Source: Bacillota bacterium
Lineage (GTDB): Bacteria > Bacillota > Negativicutes > Sporomusales > CTSoil-080
DNA length: 61,696 bases
NCBI GenBank assembly: GCA_017889725.1
Contig: JAGGAE010000004.1
Location: 1-61,696 of the forward strand
Direction of reading: 5' to 3'
The notes beneath the pieces were generated by a model. The model was not told the origin of the DNA and did no database searches. It saw only the letters and a program-made list of their open reading frames with translations. The position numbers and the translations under genes were made by a program. This document shows positions 38,739-48,443 of the stretch, piece after piece (position 1 is the stretch's first letter; each line of letters starts with the position of its first letter).

Positions 38739-39680
38739 TCAGTTGGCCATACTGCCAACTGTAGCAGTCAGCAATATGATCTCGCACAAATCAGCAAAAG
38801 CAATTCCAGCAGCGACCGCCGCTTTAGGAACAAGACTGGTTCCCGTCATTCCGGGAATAGTGTTAACTTCCAGCACATAGGGAGTACTGTTTTGATCCAG
38901 CATAACATCAACCCGGCCGATGCCCCGGCAAGCTAGCGCTTTAAACGCGGCCAACGCTTCTTCCTGTACTGCCTTTGTAGTCAACGAATCAAGCCGGGCA
39001 GGTACAATATACTCGGTCGAACCTTTTGTGTATTTCGACTGATAATCATAGCGTCCATTATGCGGAACAATCTCAATTACCGGTAAGACCTTGGGTTCAT
39101 CGGTTCCCAAGATTGCAACCGTCAATTCTTTTCCCTGAATAAACTCTTCGATCAATATATCGCCAAAGTGAAAGGCTTCCTTTAATGCCGACAGCAAATC
39201 TTCTGCCTGTTCAACAATGACCACACCAATACTTGAACCTTGTGTCACCGGCTTTACTACAACAGGAAGACTGAATTCCGATACAATCAGTTCTACCAAT
39301 TTGTCGTCAGCTGATTGCTTCGCATATTGCCTGGATCTCGGTGTACTGATGTTCGCTTGCAAAAAAAGACGTTTAGATATGCCTTTATCCATTGCCACAG
39401 CGCTTGCCAGAACTCCCGATCCGGTGTATGGAATGCCCAAGAGTTCGAGTGCACCCTGAAGAATACCGTCTTCACCGTATTTGCCATGAATGGCGTTAAA
39501 AACAACTTCAATACCTGCTTCAGTCAATTGTTTAACAAGATTGCGTGGATCAATATCTATGCCAACTGCATTATAACCCTTTTCTTGGAGTGCTTGAACT
39601 ATAGCCTTTCCGGTATTCAAGGACACTTCCCGTTCTGCTGAAGGGCCTCCCATTAGTACAGCAATACGCCGATTTTTCAA
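38739..39680 (-). CDS. ddl: D-alanine--D-alanine ligase
   Basis: Ddl joins two D-Ala for the peptidoglycan stem. The 313-residue ATP-grasp protein begins IAVLMGGPSAEREVSLNTG and holds HGKYGEDGILQGALELLGIPYTGSGVLASA (shown as separate family blocks), VVKPVTQGSSIGV, EEFIQGKELTVAIL and EVNTIPGMTGTSLVPKAA. In VanA/VanB-type D-Lac ligases the equivalent of the Tyr-loop differs; the EGSSIG-type block here is the D-Ala form with Q in place of E. It follows murA by 12 bases. Confidence 0.95.
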   Translation of the reverse strand: MKNRRIAVLMGGPSAEREVSLNTGKAIVQALQEKGYNAVGIDIDPRNLVKQLTEAGIEVVFNAIHGKYGEDGILQGALELLGIPYTGSGVLASAVAMDKGISKRLFLQANISTPRSRQYAKQSADDKLVELIVSEFSLPVVVKPVTQGSSIGVVIVEQAEDLLSALKEAFHFGDILIEEFIQGKELTVAILGTDEPKVLPVIEIVPHNGRYDYQSKYTKGSTEYIVPARLDSLTTKAVQEEALAAFKALACRGIGRVDVMLDQNSTPYVLEVNTIPGMTGTSLVPKAAVAAGIAFADLCEIILLTATVGSMAN

Positions 39681-39692
39681 AATCAGTCCCCC

Positions 39693-40943
39693 CTAATATA
39701 CTCGGACAATATCTCCACCGAGGCTCTGTAATCGCGTTTCCAGCGATTCATAACCACGATCAATGTGAAAAACGTTTTCGATTTCGGATGTTCCTTCTGC
39801 TGCAAGAGCCGCCAGGACCATGGCAGCACCAGCCCTTAAATCATGCACGGCCACCGTCGCACCGGTAAGCTTTGATACGCCGCGAATAATCGCAGTCCGA
39901 CCCTCCACTTTTATCTTGGCACCCATGCGTGATAATTCATCAACATGCTTAAATCGATTTTCAAATATTGTTTCCGTGATAATACTTGTGCCTTTTGCCA
40001 AAGTCAGCATAGCTAGCAGCGGGGCTTGCAAATCTGTGGGAAATCCAGGATATGGCAGAGTTTTAATATCCACTCCGCGAAAACCGCCAGCTCTCACTCT
40101 AATGCTATTGACACCGTTAATGATCTTTACCCCAACCTCCCGCAGCTTATCCGTTACTGCTGAAAGATGTTCGGGTATGACATTTTCCACAATGACATCC
40201 CCGCCGGTAATGGCACCGGCAAGGATAAACGTTCCTGCTTCGATTCTGTCGGGAATAACGGTATGCTCCGCCGGGTTTAGGCGTTTTACTCCTGTCACCC
40301 GAATAGTGTCACTACCGGCTCCAAGAATTTTAGCCCCCATCTTATTAAGAAAACATTCCAAATCAAGTACTTCCGGTTCACGGGCAGCGTTACGAATAAT
40401 GGTAACGCCTTCAGCCACCGCTGCCGCCATCATGGCATTTTCCGTAGCTCCTACACTGGGAAAATCTAAATAAATTTCGCCCCCGGTAAGTTCAGTTGCT
40501 TCAGCTTGAATATAACCGAACTTATCACAAACCAATGCGCCAATGCGCTCCAAAGCCTTGATATGCAGATCAATCGGCCTCGGGCCGATCGCACAGCCAC
40601 CGGGATAGGATAACCGTACTTTTCGAAATCTGCCTAACAGTGGGCCCATTAAAAAAACAGAGGCTCGCATCTCACGCATAAGATGTTCCGGGATTTCGGC
40701 CTTACTGACACCGGTAGTATCAATCACCAGTGTATCATTGCCCTCATGGCTTATCTTCGCCCCCAGCAGGGTCATAATATCCTGCATCATGACGATATCC
40801 CGCAAGTTAGGCACACCGTGCAGTACACTTATACCTGAACTCAAAAGCGTTGCAGCCATAAGCGGCAAAGTCGCATTTTTCGCACCGTTAATTTTTACAT
40901 TACCGTTTAATTGTACTTCTCCTTTGACGATAAATTGCTCCAT
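39693..40943 (-). CDS. murA: UDP-N-acetylglucosamine 1-carboxyvinyltransferase
   Basis: MurA makes the first committed step of peptidoglycan synthesis. The 416-residue protein has NGAKNATLPLMAA and the fosfomycin-target Cys117 in SYPGGCAIGPRPIDLH, so it should be fosfomycin-sensitive in principle. DLRAGAAMVLAALAAEG is the C-terminal signature. It occupies the place after murC where murB is usually found. Confidence 0.97.
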   Translation of the reverse strand: MEQFIVKGEVQLNGNVKINGAKNATLPLMAATLLSSGISVLHGVPNLRDIVMMQDIMTLLGAKISHEGNDTLVIDTTGVSKAEIPEHLMREMRASVFLMGPLLGRFRKVRLSYPGGCAIGPRPIDLHIKALERIGALVCDKFGYIQAEATELTGGEIYLDFPSVGATENAMMAAAVAEGVTIIRNAAREPEVLDLECFLNKMGAKILGAGSDTIRVTGVKRLNPAEHTVIPDRIEAGTFILAGAITGGDVIVENVIPEHLSAVTDKLREVGVKIINGVNSIRVRAGGFRGVDIKTLPYPGFPTDLQAPLLAMLTLAKGTSIITETIFENRFKHVDELSRMGAKIKVEGRTAIIRGVSKLTGATVAVHDLRAGAAMVLAALAAEGTSEIENVFHIDRGYESLETRLQSLGGDIVRVY

Positions 40944-41001
40944 CGTCTTCCCTCCCAGAAAAGTACAACCACCCGCATCATAAAATACATAGTTATCGGA
41001 A

Positions 41002-42381
41002 TTATTTTTTCTCTACTAACTTTTCTACCAGTTCTTCACCTGATAAATAAATATTGCCGGCCCCCATCGTCATCACCAAGTCTCCCGATTCTGCAATTTC
41101 GGTAAGATAACGGGATACATTGGCTCTATCAGGTATATAGATAACCTTTTTCCCAGTTTGCCGCTCCACCTCTTCTTTGATCAGCTCACCGCTAACGCCT
41201 GGTATCTGTGCCTCGCCGGCCGAATACACATCGGTGAGAATCAGAAGATCAGCATTCTCGAACGCACCGCCAAATTCTTTTGCAAGAAATTTGGTGCGGG
41301 TATAACGATGCGGTTGGAAAACGCAAACCAGACGCTTAGGGGCAACACCACGAGCTGCCTGGAGTGTTGTTGCAATTTCCGTCGGATGATGCGCATAATC
41401 ATCAACAACCCAGACTCCGTTTACACATCCCTTGGTCTGGAATCGCCTTTTTACCCCCCGAAACATGGCTATTCCCTCAGCGATTTGCGGAAAGCTTAAT
41501 CCCACCGCCATACCAACTGCAACTGCCGCCAGCGAATTAGCAACATTATGACGGCCGGGAACGTGGAGCTCAATTTCTCCCAGCCTTTTGTCCCTGCAAT
41601 ATACGGCAAACGTTGTTGTCGTGCCACGAACTACAATATCCTTTGCCATATAATCCGCTTCATGATCTAGAGCATACGAAACATATTTTCTATTAATTTG
41701 AGTAGCCATATCTCTCACATAATGATTGTCAAAGCAGAGTACTCCCAGGCCTTCCTGCGGATGCAGTTTAGACAAAAACTCATTAAACGCCTGCAAAATA
41801 CATTCCATTGTACCATAATGATCCATATGGTCATTCTCAATATTCGTGACAATGGCAATATAAGGCGAAAGTTTCACAAAGGAACCGTCGCTTTCATCCG
41901 CCTCGGCAACCAAATATTTTCCTTGCCCCCACTTGGCGTTACCGTTTAAGTAATCCAGGTCACCACCAATAATAATAGTTGGATCAAGGCCGCTTTTTTC
42001 AAGCATAAGAGCAACAATAGAAGTAGTCGTTGTTTTACCGTGAGCACCGGCTACCGCAATTCCCTGGACCTCATTCAGCAGCATAGCCACAATATCCGAC
42101 CGGTGATATATGGTAAGCCCCCGTTCTTTGGCCGCCTGTACTTCGGGGTTATCGGCAGAAATGGCGGTTGATACAACAATCGCCTCGGTTCCCTCGATAT
42201 TTTCGGAGCTATGTCCTATAAAAACTTTCGCTCCCAAACGCTCCAGCCGGCTAACTACCTCCGACTCTTTAATGTCTGATCCTGTCACTAAGTAACCTTT
42301 TTGCAGCAGGATTTTGGCAATGGCACTCATACCTGCACCGCCAATGCCTACAAAATGAATTCTACTAATTATATTAGGCAA
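41002..42381 (-). CDS. murC: UDP-N-acetylmuramate--L-alanine ligase
   Basis: MurC adds L-Ala to UDP-MurNAc. The 459-residue ligase begins with the MurC-type Rossmann block RIHFVGIGGAGMSAIAKIL, has the P-loop AGAHGKTTTTSIVALML, the central NIENDHMDHYGT and the C-terminal VFQPHRYTRTKFL typical of MurC. It lies after murG by 83 bases. Confidence 0.98.
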   Translation of the reverse strand: MPNIISRIHFVGIGGAGMSAIAKILLQKGYLVTGSDIKESEVVSRLERLGAKVFIGHSSENIEGTEAIVVSTAISADNPEVQAAKERGLTIYHRSDIVAMLLNEVQGIAVAGAHGKTTTTSIVALMLEKSGLDPTIIIGGDLDYLNGNAKWGQGKYLVAEADESDGSFVKLSPYIAIVTNIENDHMDHYGTMECILQAFNEFLSKLHPQEGLGVLCFDNHYVRDMATQINRKYVSYALDHEADYMAKDIVVRGTTTTFAVYCRDKRLGEIELHVPGRHNVANSLAAVAVGMAVGLSFPQIAEGIAMFRGVKRRFQTKGCVNGVWVVDDYAHHPTEIATTLQAARGVAPKRLVCVFQPHRYTRTKFLAKEFGGAFENADLLILTDVYSAGEAQIPGVSGELIKEEVERQTGKKVIYIPDRANVSRYLTEIAESGDLVMTMGAGNIYLSGEELVEKLVEKK

Positions 42382-42464
42382 TCAATTCTCCCCCTTCCTG
42401 CCGTTCGCGCCCCCTTCTAACGCAATGTTATACTATGCACGATTTGGCAAGGGTGTTACATTTG

Positions 42465-43583
42465 CTATATTGAGACTGCGAGTTTAGCCGCTAATCGGGC
42501 AATAACCTGCGCTGCGTCAGGCTGTCCCATTTTTCTGCTGAACTCGGACATTTTCTTCAACTTTATTCGGTCATTTACCATACGATCAATGACGCCTGCC
42601 AGCTTCTCACCTGTTAATTCGGCATCGCTTATGACAATGGCCGCCCCATGGCTCTCCAGTACCTTTGCATTAAACTCCTGGTGGTTCGCAGCAGCATATG
42701 GGTAGGGAATCAACACCGCAGGAATTCCCCTGACAGTAAGTTCCGCCAATCCAATCGCTCCCGCCCGAAACACCGCGAGATCAGCTGCCGCTAAAGCAAG
42801 CGGCATATTGTACAGATAGGGAATAATTATAATATTACCCGCTTTTTGAATGTCTATACCAGCCTCTTCCAAGTAACCAACCATATTATTATACTCGTTT
42901 TGACCTGTTGCATGCAACACCTGGATATCTTCCCGTCCTGCCAAAAGACGGTAGACCTCGACCATGGCCTTATTGATAGCCCTCGCCCCGCGGCTTCCCC
43001 CGGCAACTAATAACGTTAGCTTATCTTCGACAAGACCTAATTCCTTTAGTCCTTCCTCACGGGATGCCGACAATATATCAGGCCGGACGGGATTACCGGT
43101 TACCACAATCTTATCCCCTTGTTTTCCAAAATGCCGGGCAGCTTCCGGATACCCGACGGCAACCTTTTTAACGAAGCGTGCCAATATCTTATTGGTAACC
43201 CCGGGTATAACATTTTGTTCTTGAATCATAGCGGGAATGCCCAGTAAACAAGCAGCCAGTAAAACAGGGCCGCAGACATATCCCCCGGTCCCAATTACAA
43301 TATCTGGTCGGAAACGCCGAATGACCGAAAAGGATTGTCCTAGCCCTTTTACCGTAGTAAACATCGTTCGAACCGTATCAAAGGAAAGCCGCCGTTCAAA
43401 CCCCCGGCCACTTATACCTTCAAAACGAAAGCCTTCTTTCGGGACAATATCGGCTTCCATACCGTTTTCTGTTCCGACAAACAAAATCTCACTATCTTTA
43501 ACCAAGCTCTGAATAGCCTTTGCAATGGTCACGGCGGGATAAATATGCCCGCCTGTACCTCCGCCCGAAATTATAATTCGCAT
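42465..43583 (-). CDS. murG: UDP-GlcNAc:lipid I N-acetylglucosaminyltransferase
   Basis: MurG makes lipid II at the inner membrane face. The 372-residue GT-B protein starts IIISGGGTGGHIYPAVTIA and holds GTGGYVCGP, QEQNVIPGVTNKILARF, VAGGSRGARAIN and FRAGAIGLAELTVRGIPAVLIPYP split across the donor site. AAGGAG precedes the ATG. It directly follows ftsW. Confidence 0.98.
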   Translation of the reverse strand: MRIIISGGGTGGHIYPAVTIAKAIQSLVKDSEILFVGTENGMEADIVPKEGFRFEGISGRGFERRLSFDTVRTMFTTVKGLGQSFSVIRRFRPDIVIGTGGYVCGPVLLAACLLGIPAMIQEQNVIPGVTNKILARFVKKVAVGYPEAARHFGKQGDKIVVTGNPVRPDILSASREEGLKELGLVEDKLTLLVAGGSRGARAINKAMVEVYRLLAGREDIQVLHATGQNEYNNMVGYLEEAGIDIQKAGNIIIIPYLYNMPLALAAADLAVFRAGAIGLAELTVRGIPAVLIPYPYAAANHQEFNAKVLESHGAAIVISDAELTGEKLAGVIDRMVNDRIKLKKMSEFSRKMGQPDAAQVIARLAAKLAVSI

Positions 43584-43594
43584 AATAAAACTCC

Positions 43595-44698
43595 TTACTT
43601 ATAGTCCACATAACGCGAAATATTCAACAATATCCCCACGCCTGCCAGCATAAAAATTAGCGCCGACCCGCCAAAACTGATAAATGGCAGCGGAATACCC
43701 GTAACCGGCATGGAGGCGGTAACAACCGCGATATTCATCAGCGCCTGAACAATAATCATCGTGGTCAATCCGGTCGCCAGCACACTTCCGAAAATATCCG
43801 GTGCACCTATGGCTGCTTTAAGCCCGCGCCAGGCGAACAGAAAAAAGAGAATAATTACCACCGCGGTGCCGATAAAGCCTAGTTCTTCTCCTAAAATAGC
43901 AAATATAAAATCCGTATGAGGTTCAGGAAGGTACAGAAACTTTTCTCGGCTTCTACCCAGCCCGACACCAAACATCCCGCCGGAACCTATGGCATAAAGG
44001 GATTGAATAATATGATATCCAGTGTCTAACGGATCAGACCAGGGATCACTAAACGCCAATAACCGTTTCAAGCGGTACGGCTCTAAAATAATTGCGGCAA
44101 TAATACCCATAACCCCTGCTGATCCTAAGTAAGCCAAATGGCTGATCTCTGCACCTGCTGTAAACAAAAGAACAAAGATAGTTCCTCCTATCGCCAGCGC
44201 AGTACCCAGGTCAGGCTCTTTCAGAATGAGAGCAAAAACCAGGAGAAGCATGAATAACTGTGGTGCCAATCCTTTTACAAAACTCACTAGTTTACTCTGG
44301 TTCCGCGCTAAACTATCGGCACTGAATAGTACCATACTGAGTTTGGCAATCTCAGACGGCTGTAAATATAACGAACCAAAGCCAAGCCAACGCCTCGCTC
44401 CGTTCACCACTTTCCCCAGACCGGGAATAAGTACCAATACCAATAACAAAAGAGTTGTATAAAGTATAGGCTTTGCCAGCTTACGCCATACATGGTAGTC
44501 GATGTTCATTGTAAACAGCATGGCTAATATCCCAAGTAAAGCCCAAACAAGCTGACGTTTTAGAAAATAAAAACTATCCGAATAATTAACTTGCGCCGAT
44601 ACTGCGCTGGAACTATAGACCATAACAACACCAAGCCCCAACAGGGCGAGCACCGAAAAAAACAAGATAAAGTCGGGAGATTTTGGTTTTGCCGCCAA
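43595..44698 (-). CDS. ftsW: FtsW/SpoVE-type lipid II polymerase (SEDS family)
   Basis: A SEDS glycosyltransferase of 367 residues with about ten membrane helices that polymerises lipid II with its partner class B PBP. Hallmarks: GVVMVYSSSAVSA, FLKRQLVWALLG, RRWLGFGSLYLQPSEIAKLS, EEPDLGTA-type KEPDLGTALAIG, and LPEPHTDFIFAILGEELGFIG. The C-terminal SFGGSALIFMLAGVGILLNI fits. Whether it works in vegetative division, in sporulation as SpoVE, or both cannot be told; it pairs with the PBP encoded six genes upstream. Confidence 0.95.
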   Translation of the reverse strand: MAAKPKSPDFILFFSVLALLGLGVVMVYSSSAVSAQVNYSDSFYFLKRQLVWALLGILAMLFTMNIDYHVWRKLAKPILYTTLLLLVLVLIPGLGKVVNGARRWLGFGSLYLQPSEIAKLSMVLFSADSLARNQSKLVSFVKGLAPQLFMLLLVFALILKEPDLGTALAIGGTIFVLLFTAGAEISHLAYLGSAGVMGIIAAIILEPYRLKRLLAFSDPWSDPLDTGYHIIQSLYAIGSGGMFGVGLGRSREKFLYLPEPHTDFIFAILGEELGFIGTAVVIILFFLFAWRGLKAAIGAPDIFGSVLATGLTTMIIVQALMNIAVVTASMPVTGIPLPFISFGGSALIFMLAGVGILLNISRYVDYK

Positions 44699-44711
44699 TC
44701 CCTTTTCCTCC

Positions 44712-46067
44712 TTAACTCAAGCGGTGTACCAGGTCTTTGAACACTTTCCCCCGTTCCTCATAGTTGGCAAACATATCATAACTGGCACAAGCCGGAGACA
44801 GAAGCACCACTTGTGGCGGCTTTGCCAACGAATGCGCCAGGCCAACAGCCGACACCAAATCCTCCGCCTGCTCTACACTGGCCAGTCCGGCCTGTCTCGC
44901 AGCATCAAAAAATCTAGCTCGTGCTTCGCCTATTAAAATTAAATGGTCTACTCTTTCTTGGGCTAACTTCATGAACTCCGACAAGTCCGTGTTTTTATCC
45001 CGTCCACCGGCAATCAGAATGATATGCCCGTCAAAAGCTTCTAATGCTTTAATTGAGGACTCCGGATTGGTAGCCTTTGAATCGTTATAATACCATACCC
45101 CGTTAATTTGCGTTACCGGCTCGATTCGATGCTCAACCCCGGAAAAGTTCCTGAGTACCTGAGCCATTATATCAGAGCCAACTCCCAGGAAAAAAGCACA
45201 TCCGCATGCTGCTAACGCATTTTCAACATTATGCGCGCCTTTTATTGTAACATCTTCAACCGGTAATATTTTTGTAGTATCTCCATTCCAACGTATTGTA
45301 ATGACACCGTCTTTAACATAGATTCCTGACGGTAATTCTACACATCGGCTGAAGAAAACTACTTGAGAGGAAGCCCTCTCAGCCATATGCCGTACAGCGG
45401 CATCATCATAATTTAAAATGAGATAATCCCCCGCTGTTTGATTGGCAAAAATCTTTTCTTTCATTAGCTGATAGTTTGCCATAGTACGGTGACGATCGAT
45501 ATGGTCGGGTGTAAGATTCAATATCGCAGCCACATGCGGCCGAAAATCAATCGCCCCCTCCAACTGAAAACTGGAAATTTCAGCAACTGCCACGCCCTCT
45601 TTACTAACAGGCAAAACTTCCTCCGACAAAGCCCTTCCAATATTTCCGCCCACAACGGTTTCCCGTCCGGCTGCCTTGACTATTTCACCAAGCAACGTTG
45701 TTGTAGTTGTTTTCCCATTGGTCCCCGTGACCGCAACCATAGGTGCCTGGCAAAGCTGATACGCTACTTCAATTTCACTCATGACAGTAACGCCTTGACC
45801 CTTAGCCTGTTCGACCAACGAATTGTAAATAGAAATACCCGGCGACAACACGACGTAATCCACATGATCTAGCAGCGATTCGTCCTGCTTTCCGAGCGCC
45901 AATACTACACCTTTTGCCGTGAGCTGAGCCAAATCCTTTTTTATCTCATCTTGGCATTTGGTATCGCTAAGCGTAACCTCCGCCCCTAATTGTTTCAGAA
46001 TTCCAGCCACAGCAATGCCGCTGATTCCGGCCCCCAGTACAAGTATCTTTCTACCGCTAAATTCCAA
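44712..46067 (-). CDS. murD: UDP-N-acetylmuramoyl-L-alanine--D-glutamate ligase
   Basis: MurD adds D-Glu. The 451-residue protein has an N-terminal Rossmann domain (KILVLGAGISGIAVAGIL), the P-loop VTGTNGKTTTTTLLGE, NLTPDHIDRHRTMANY and the C-terminal LIAGGRDKNTDLSEF with LLSPACASYDMFANYEERG in two blocks. It overlaps mraY by eleven bases. Confidence 0.98.
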   Translation of the reverse strand: MEFSGRKILVLGAGISGIAVAGILKQLGAEVTLSDTKCQDEIKKDLAQLTAKGVVLALGKQDESLLDHVDYVVLSPGISIYNSLVEQAKGQGVTVMSEIEVAYQLCQAPMVAVTGTNGKTTTTTLLGEIVKAAGRETVVGGNIGRALSEEVLPVSKEGVAVAEISSFQLEGAIDFRPHVAAILNLTPDHIDRHRTMANYQLMKEKIFANQTAGDYLILNYDDAAVRHMAERASSQVVFFSRCVELPSGIYVKDGVITIRWNGDTTKILPVEDVTIKGAHNVENALAACGCAFFLGVGSDIMAQVLRNFSGVEHRIEPVTQINGVWYYNDSKATNPESSIKALEAFDGHIILIAGGRDKNTDLSEFMKLAQERVDHLILIGEARARFFDAARQAGLASVEQAEDLVSAVGLAHSLAKPPQVVLLSPACASYDMFANYEERGKVFKDLVHRLS

Positions 46068-47040
46068 AGCCTAAACCTCCTTTACCGGCCACCAGCATAA
46101 TAAGAGCCAATGCAGCAAATACAACCCCAGCCAGCCAGAATACTTTAACTACCTTAGTTTCCGACCATCCAGATAACTCAAAGTGATGGTGAATAGGGCT
46201 CATGCGGAATACCCGCTTGCCCGTTGATTTAAATGAAGCCACCTGAATGACAACTGACAGCGCTTCAATGACAAACACTCCACCCACAATAATTAGCAAA
46301 AACTCGGTTTTCGTCATAACCGCCACCGCCGCCAGGGCACCACCAATTGCCAAAGACCCGGTATCGCCCATAAATACTTTTGCCGGGTGAATGTTATACC
46401 TAAGAAAGCCCAGTGCCGCTCCGGCAAGTGCCAAACAAAATATTGCAAGCGGCATTTTATCCACCGCGAGGGAGATCAGCGCATAGGTTGTCGCTGCAAC
46501 AGTAACTGTACCTGCAGCCAGGCCATCCAGACCATCAGTCAAGTTGACCGCATTCGTGGTACTGATAAGCACCAGAAAAATCAGTCCGTAATATAGCGGG
46601 CCAAAATCAAAACTTAGATTGAACACGGGTATCCAAACATCAGTCCCTCGACCTAAATAGGTAATAGCAATATACGTCATTGCCACAGCCATAATAACTT
46701 GGCCCAAAAGTTTCTGCCGGGCTTTGAGACCTAAATTTCGTTTTAGAACAACCTTTATGAAATCATCCAAAAATCCTATTAGACCATGTCCTAATGTAAT
46801 AAATAAGGCCAGCCACACTTCGGTATGTTTTCCGGCAAAGAGGAGCGCCGAAATCGTCAGCGCAGCCAAAATAATGACTCCGCCCATCGTAGGCGTTCCC
46901 GCCTTCGCCTTATGCCTCTGCGGCCCCTCTTCCCGAATACTTTGCCCAAATTTCAGCCTTCTTAAGACCGGAATGACAACCGGACCAAGCGCTATCGCCA
47001 ACAAAAATGCCACTGCGGCTGCATAGTATAAATCTTGCAT
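46057..47040 (-). CDS. mraY: phospho-N-acetylmuramoyl-pentapeptide-transferase
   Basis: MraY moves phospho-MurNAc-pentapeptide to undecaprenyl phosphate, giving lipid I. The 327-residue protein has ten membrane helices, the GPQRHKAKAGTPTMGG signature near the N-terminus, FLDDFIKVVLKRNLGL with the Asp pair, TNAVNLTDGLDGLAAG and the C-terminal MSPIHHHFELSGWSE. GGAGGGG precedes the ATG. Confidence 0.98.
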   Translation of the reverse strand: MQDLYYAAAVAFLLAIALGPVVIPVLRRLKFGQSIREEGPQRHKAKAGTPTMGGVIILAALTISALLFAGKHTEVWLALFITLGHGLIGFLDDFIKVVLKRNLGLKARQKLLGQVIMAVAMTYIAITYLGRGTDVWIPVFNLSFDFGPLYYGLIFLVLISTTNAVNLTDGLDGLAAGTVTVAATTYALISLAVDKMPLAIFCLALAGAALGFLRYNIHPAKVFMGDTGSLAIGGALAAVAVMTKTEFLLIIVGGVFVIEALSVVIQVASFKSTGKRVFRMSPIHHHFELSGWSETKVVKVFWLAGVVFAALALIMLVAGKGGLGFGI

Positions 47041-47075
47041 ATTTGTTACCCCTCCGTAATAAGCTACTGCAATAA

Positions 47076-48443
47076 TTAGGACTTAAATATTTCCATTACC
47101 TTCTCCATCCGCATACCTCTTGACCCCTTAAGCAAAACAGTGTCTCCGGGACGCATCAGCTTGCTTAACGCCTCTTTGACTTCTTCATGGTTTTTGCAAG
47201 ACACCGTTACAGCTACCCGGTCCTTCAGCGCTGCATGTGCAATATTTTTCGCCAATTCACCGAGCGTGATCACTACCTGAACGCCTTCCGCCGCTAACTT
47301 TTTACCGATACGTCGATGCGCATCTACCGCCACGTCGCCCAGTTCGAGCATATCACCTAACACCGCTACCTTCCTGCCCTTTGCCACTGTCGAAAGGGTT
47401 TCGATTGCAGCCGTCATAGAAAGTGGACTGGCATTATAAGCATCATTAATAACGGTATAATCCCCTTTTGTTTCAATATGTAAACGCATAGCCCCGGAAA
47501 CGAAATTTTCCAGGCCCAAAGCAATCTCGTTCGGTGTAAGCCCTAATTCCAAACCTGTGGCAATCGCAGCCAGGGCATTGTACACATTATGTTTGCCAAT
47601 CGCATGGAGTTTTACGGTAAACTGCCCGGCCGGATGGACACAATCAAATGTCGTCCCTTCATCAGCAGAATGAATATTAAGCGCTTTTACACAGGCACCA
47701 GCGGTATTTAAACCATAAAAAACGGCTTTTGCCCGCGAAAGAGACGTCATGGAACGAACTAACGGTATATCGGCATTAAGAATCGCAACATCGCCCGTCC
47801 CAAGGCTTTCTATAAGTTCGCCCTTAGCGGCCGCTATATTTTCTACCGTACCCAATAACTCTAGGTGGGTTTCTCCCACGTTCGTAATGATGCCTATAGT
47901 AGGTTTAGCAACATCCGCCAGCCGTTTTATCTCGCCCCGTCCCCGCATACCCATCTCAACAACCGCGGCCTGATGCCGGGTTGTAAACTTCAGTAAAGTC
48001 AACGGCAAACCAATATCGTTATTATAATTGGCCTCGGTTTTTAGCACGCGGTACTTAGCCTCCAACATAGCAGCGACCATGTCTTTTGTGGTAGTTTTGC
48101 CGTTCGATCCCGTAATGGCTATTACCGGAAAACTAAACCGCTGGCGATGAAACGCAGCCAGGTTTTGCAATGCCTGAAGCGTATCCTTCACAGTAAACAA
48201 GGCGACCTTTTCCGAAATACCGGTTACCTCTTTACTGACAATGATACCTCCAGCACCCAATTTGGCTGCTTGTGCGGCAAAGTTGTGACCATCAAAGTTT
48301 TCCCCGATAAGAGCTATAAACAAATTACCCGGCTGTAAGGTCCGGGTATCGGTCGAAATACCATAGAAAGTGTTAACAGAAGCCGTGTTCATCAGCTGTC
48401 CGCCTGTCGCCTCTAACACTTCTCTCATCGTAAATTCAGCCAT
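47076..48443 (-). CDS. murF: UDP-N-acetylmuramoyl-tripeptide--D-alanyl-D-alanine ligase
   Basis: MurF adds D-Ala-D-Ala. The 455-residue ligase has the P-loop ITGSNGKTTTKDMVAAML, EANYNNDIGLPLTLL, EMGMRGRGEIKRL and NDAYNASPLSM, all MurF-typical. It starts one base before the murE stop ends, so the two are coupled. Confidence 0.98.
   Translation of the reverse strand: MAEFTMREVLEATGGQLMNTASVNTFYGISTDTRTLQPGNLFIALIGENFDGHNFAAQAAKLGAGGIIVSKEVTGISEKVALFTVKDTLQALQNLAAFHRQRFSFPVIAITGSNGKTTTKDMVAAMLEAKYRVLKTEANYNNDIGLPLTLLKFTTRHQAAVVEMGMRGRGEIKRLADVAKPTIGIITNVGETHLELLGTVENIAAAKGELIESLGTGDVAILNADIPLVRSMTSLSRAKAVFYGLNTAGACVKALNIHSADEGTTFDCVHPAGQFTVKLHAIGKHNVYNALAAIATGLELGLTPNEIALGLENFVSGAMRLHIETKGDYTVINDAYNASPLSMTAAIETLSTVAKGRKVAVLGDMLELGDVAVDAHRRIGKKLAAEGVQVVITLGELAKNIAHAALKDRVAVTVSCKNHEEVKEALSKLMRPGDTVLLKGSRGMRMEKVMEIFKS

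Noticed and set aside
38739-39680. Vancomycin-type D-Ala-D-Lac ligase
   Set aside because: Context in the dcw cluster and overall motifs fit a housekeeping Ddl; no van genes are nearby.
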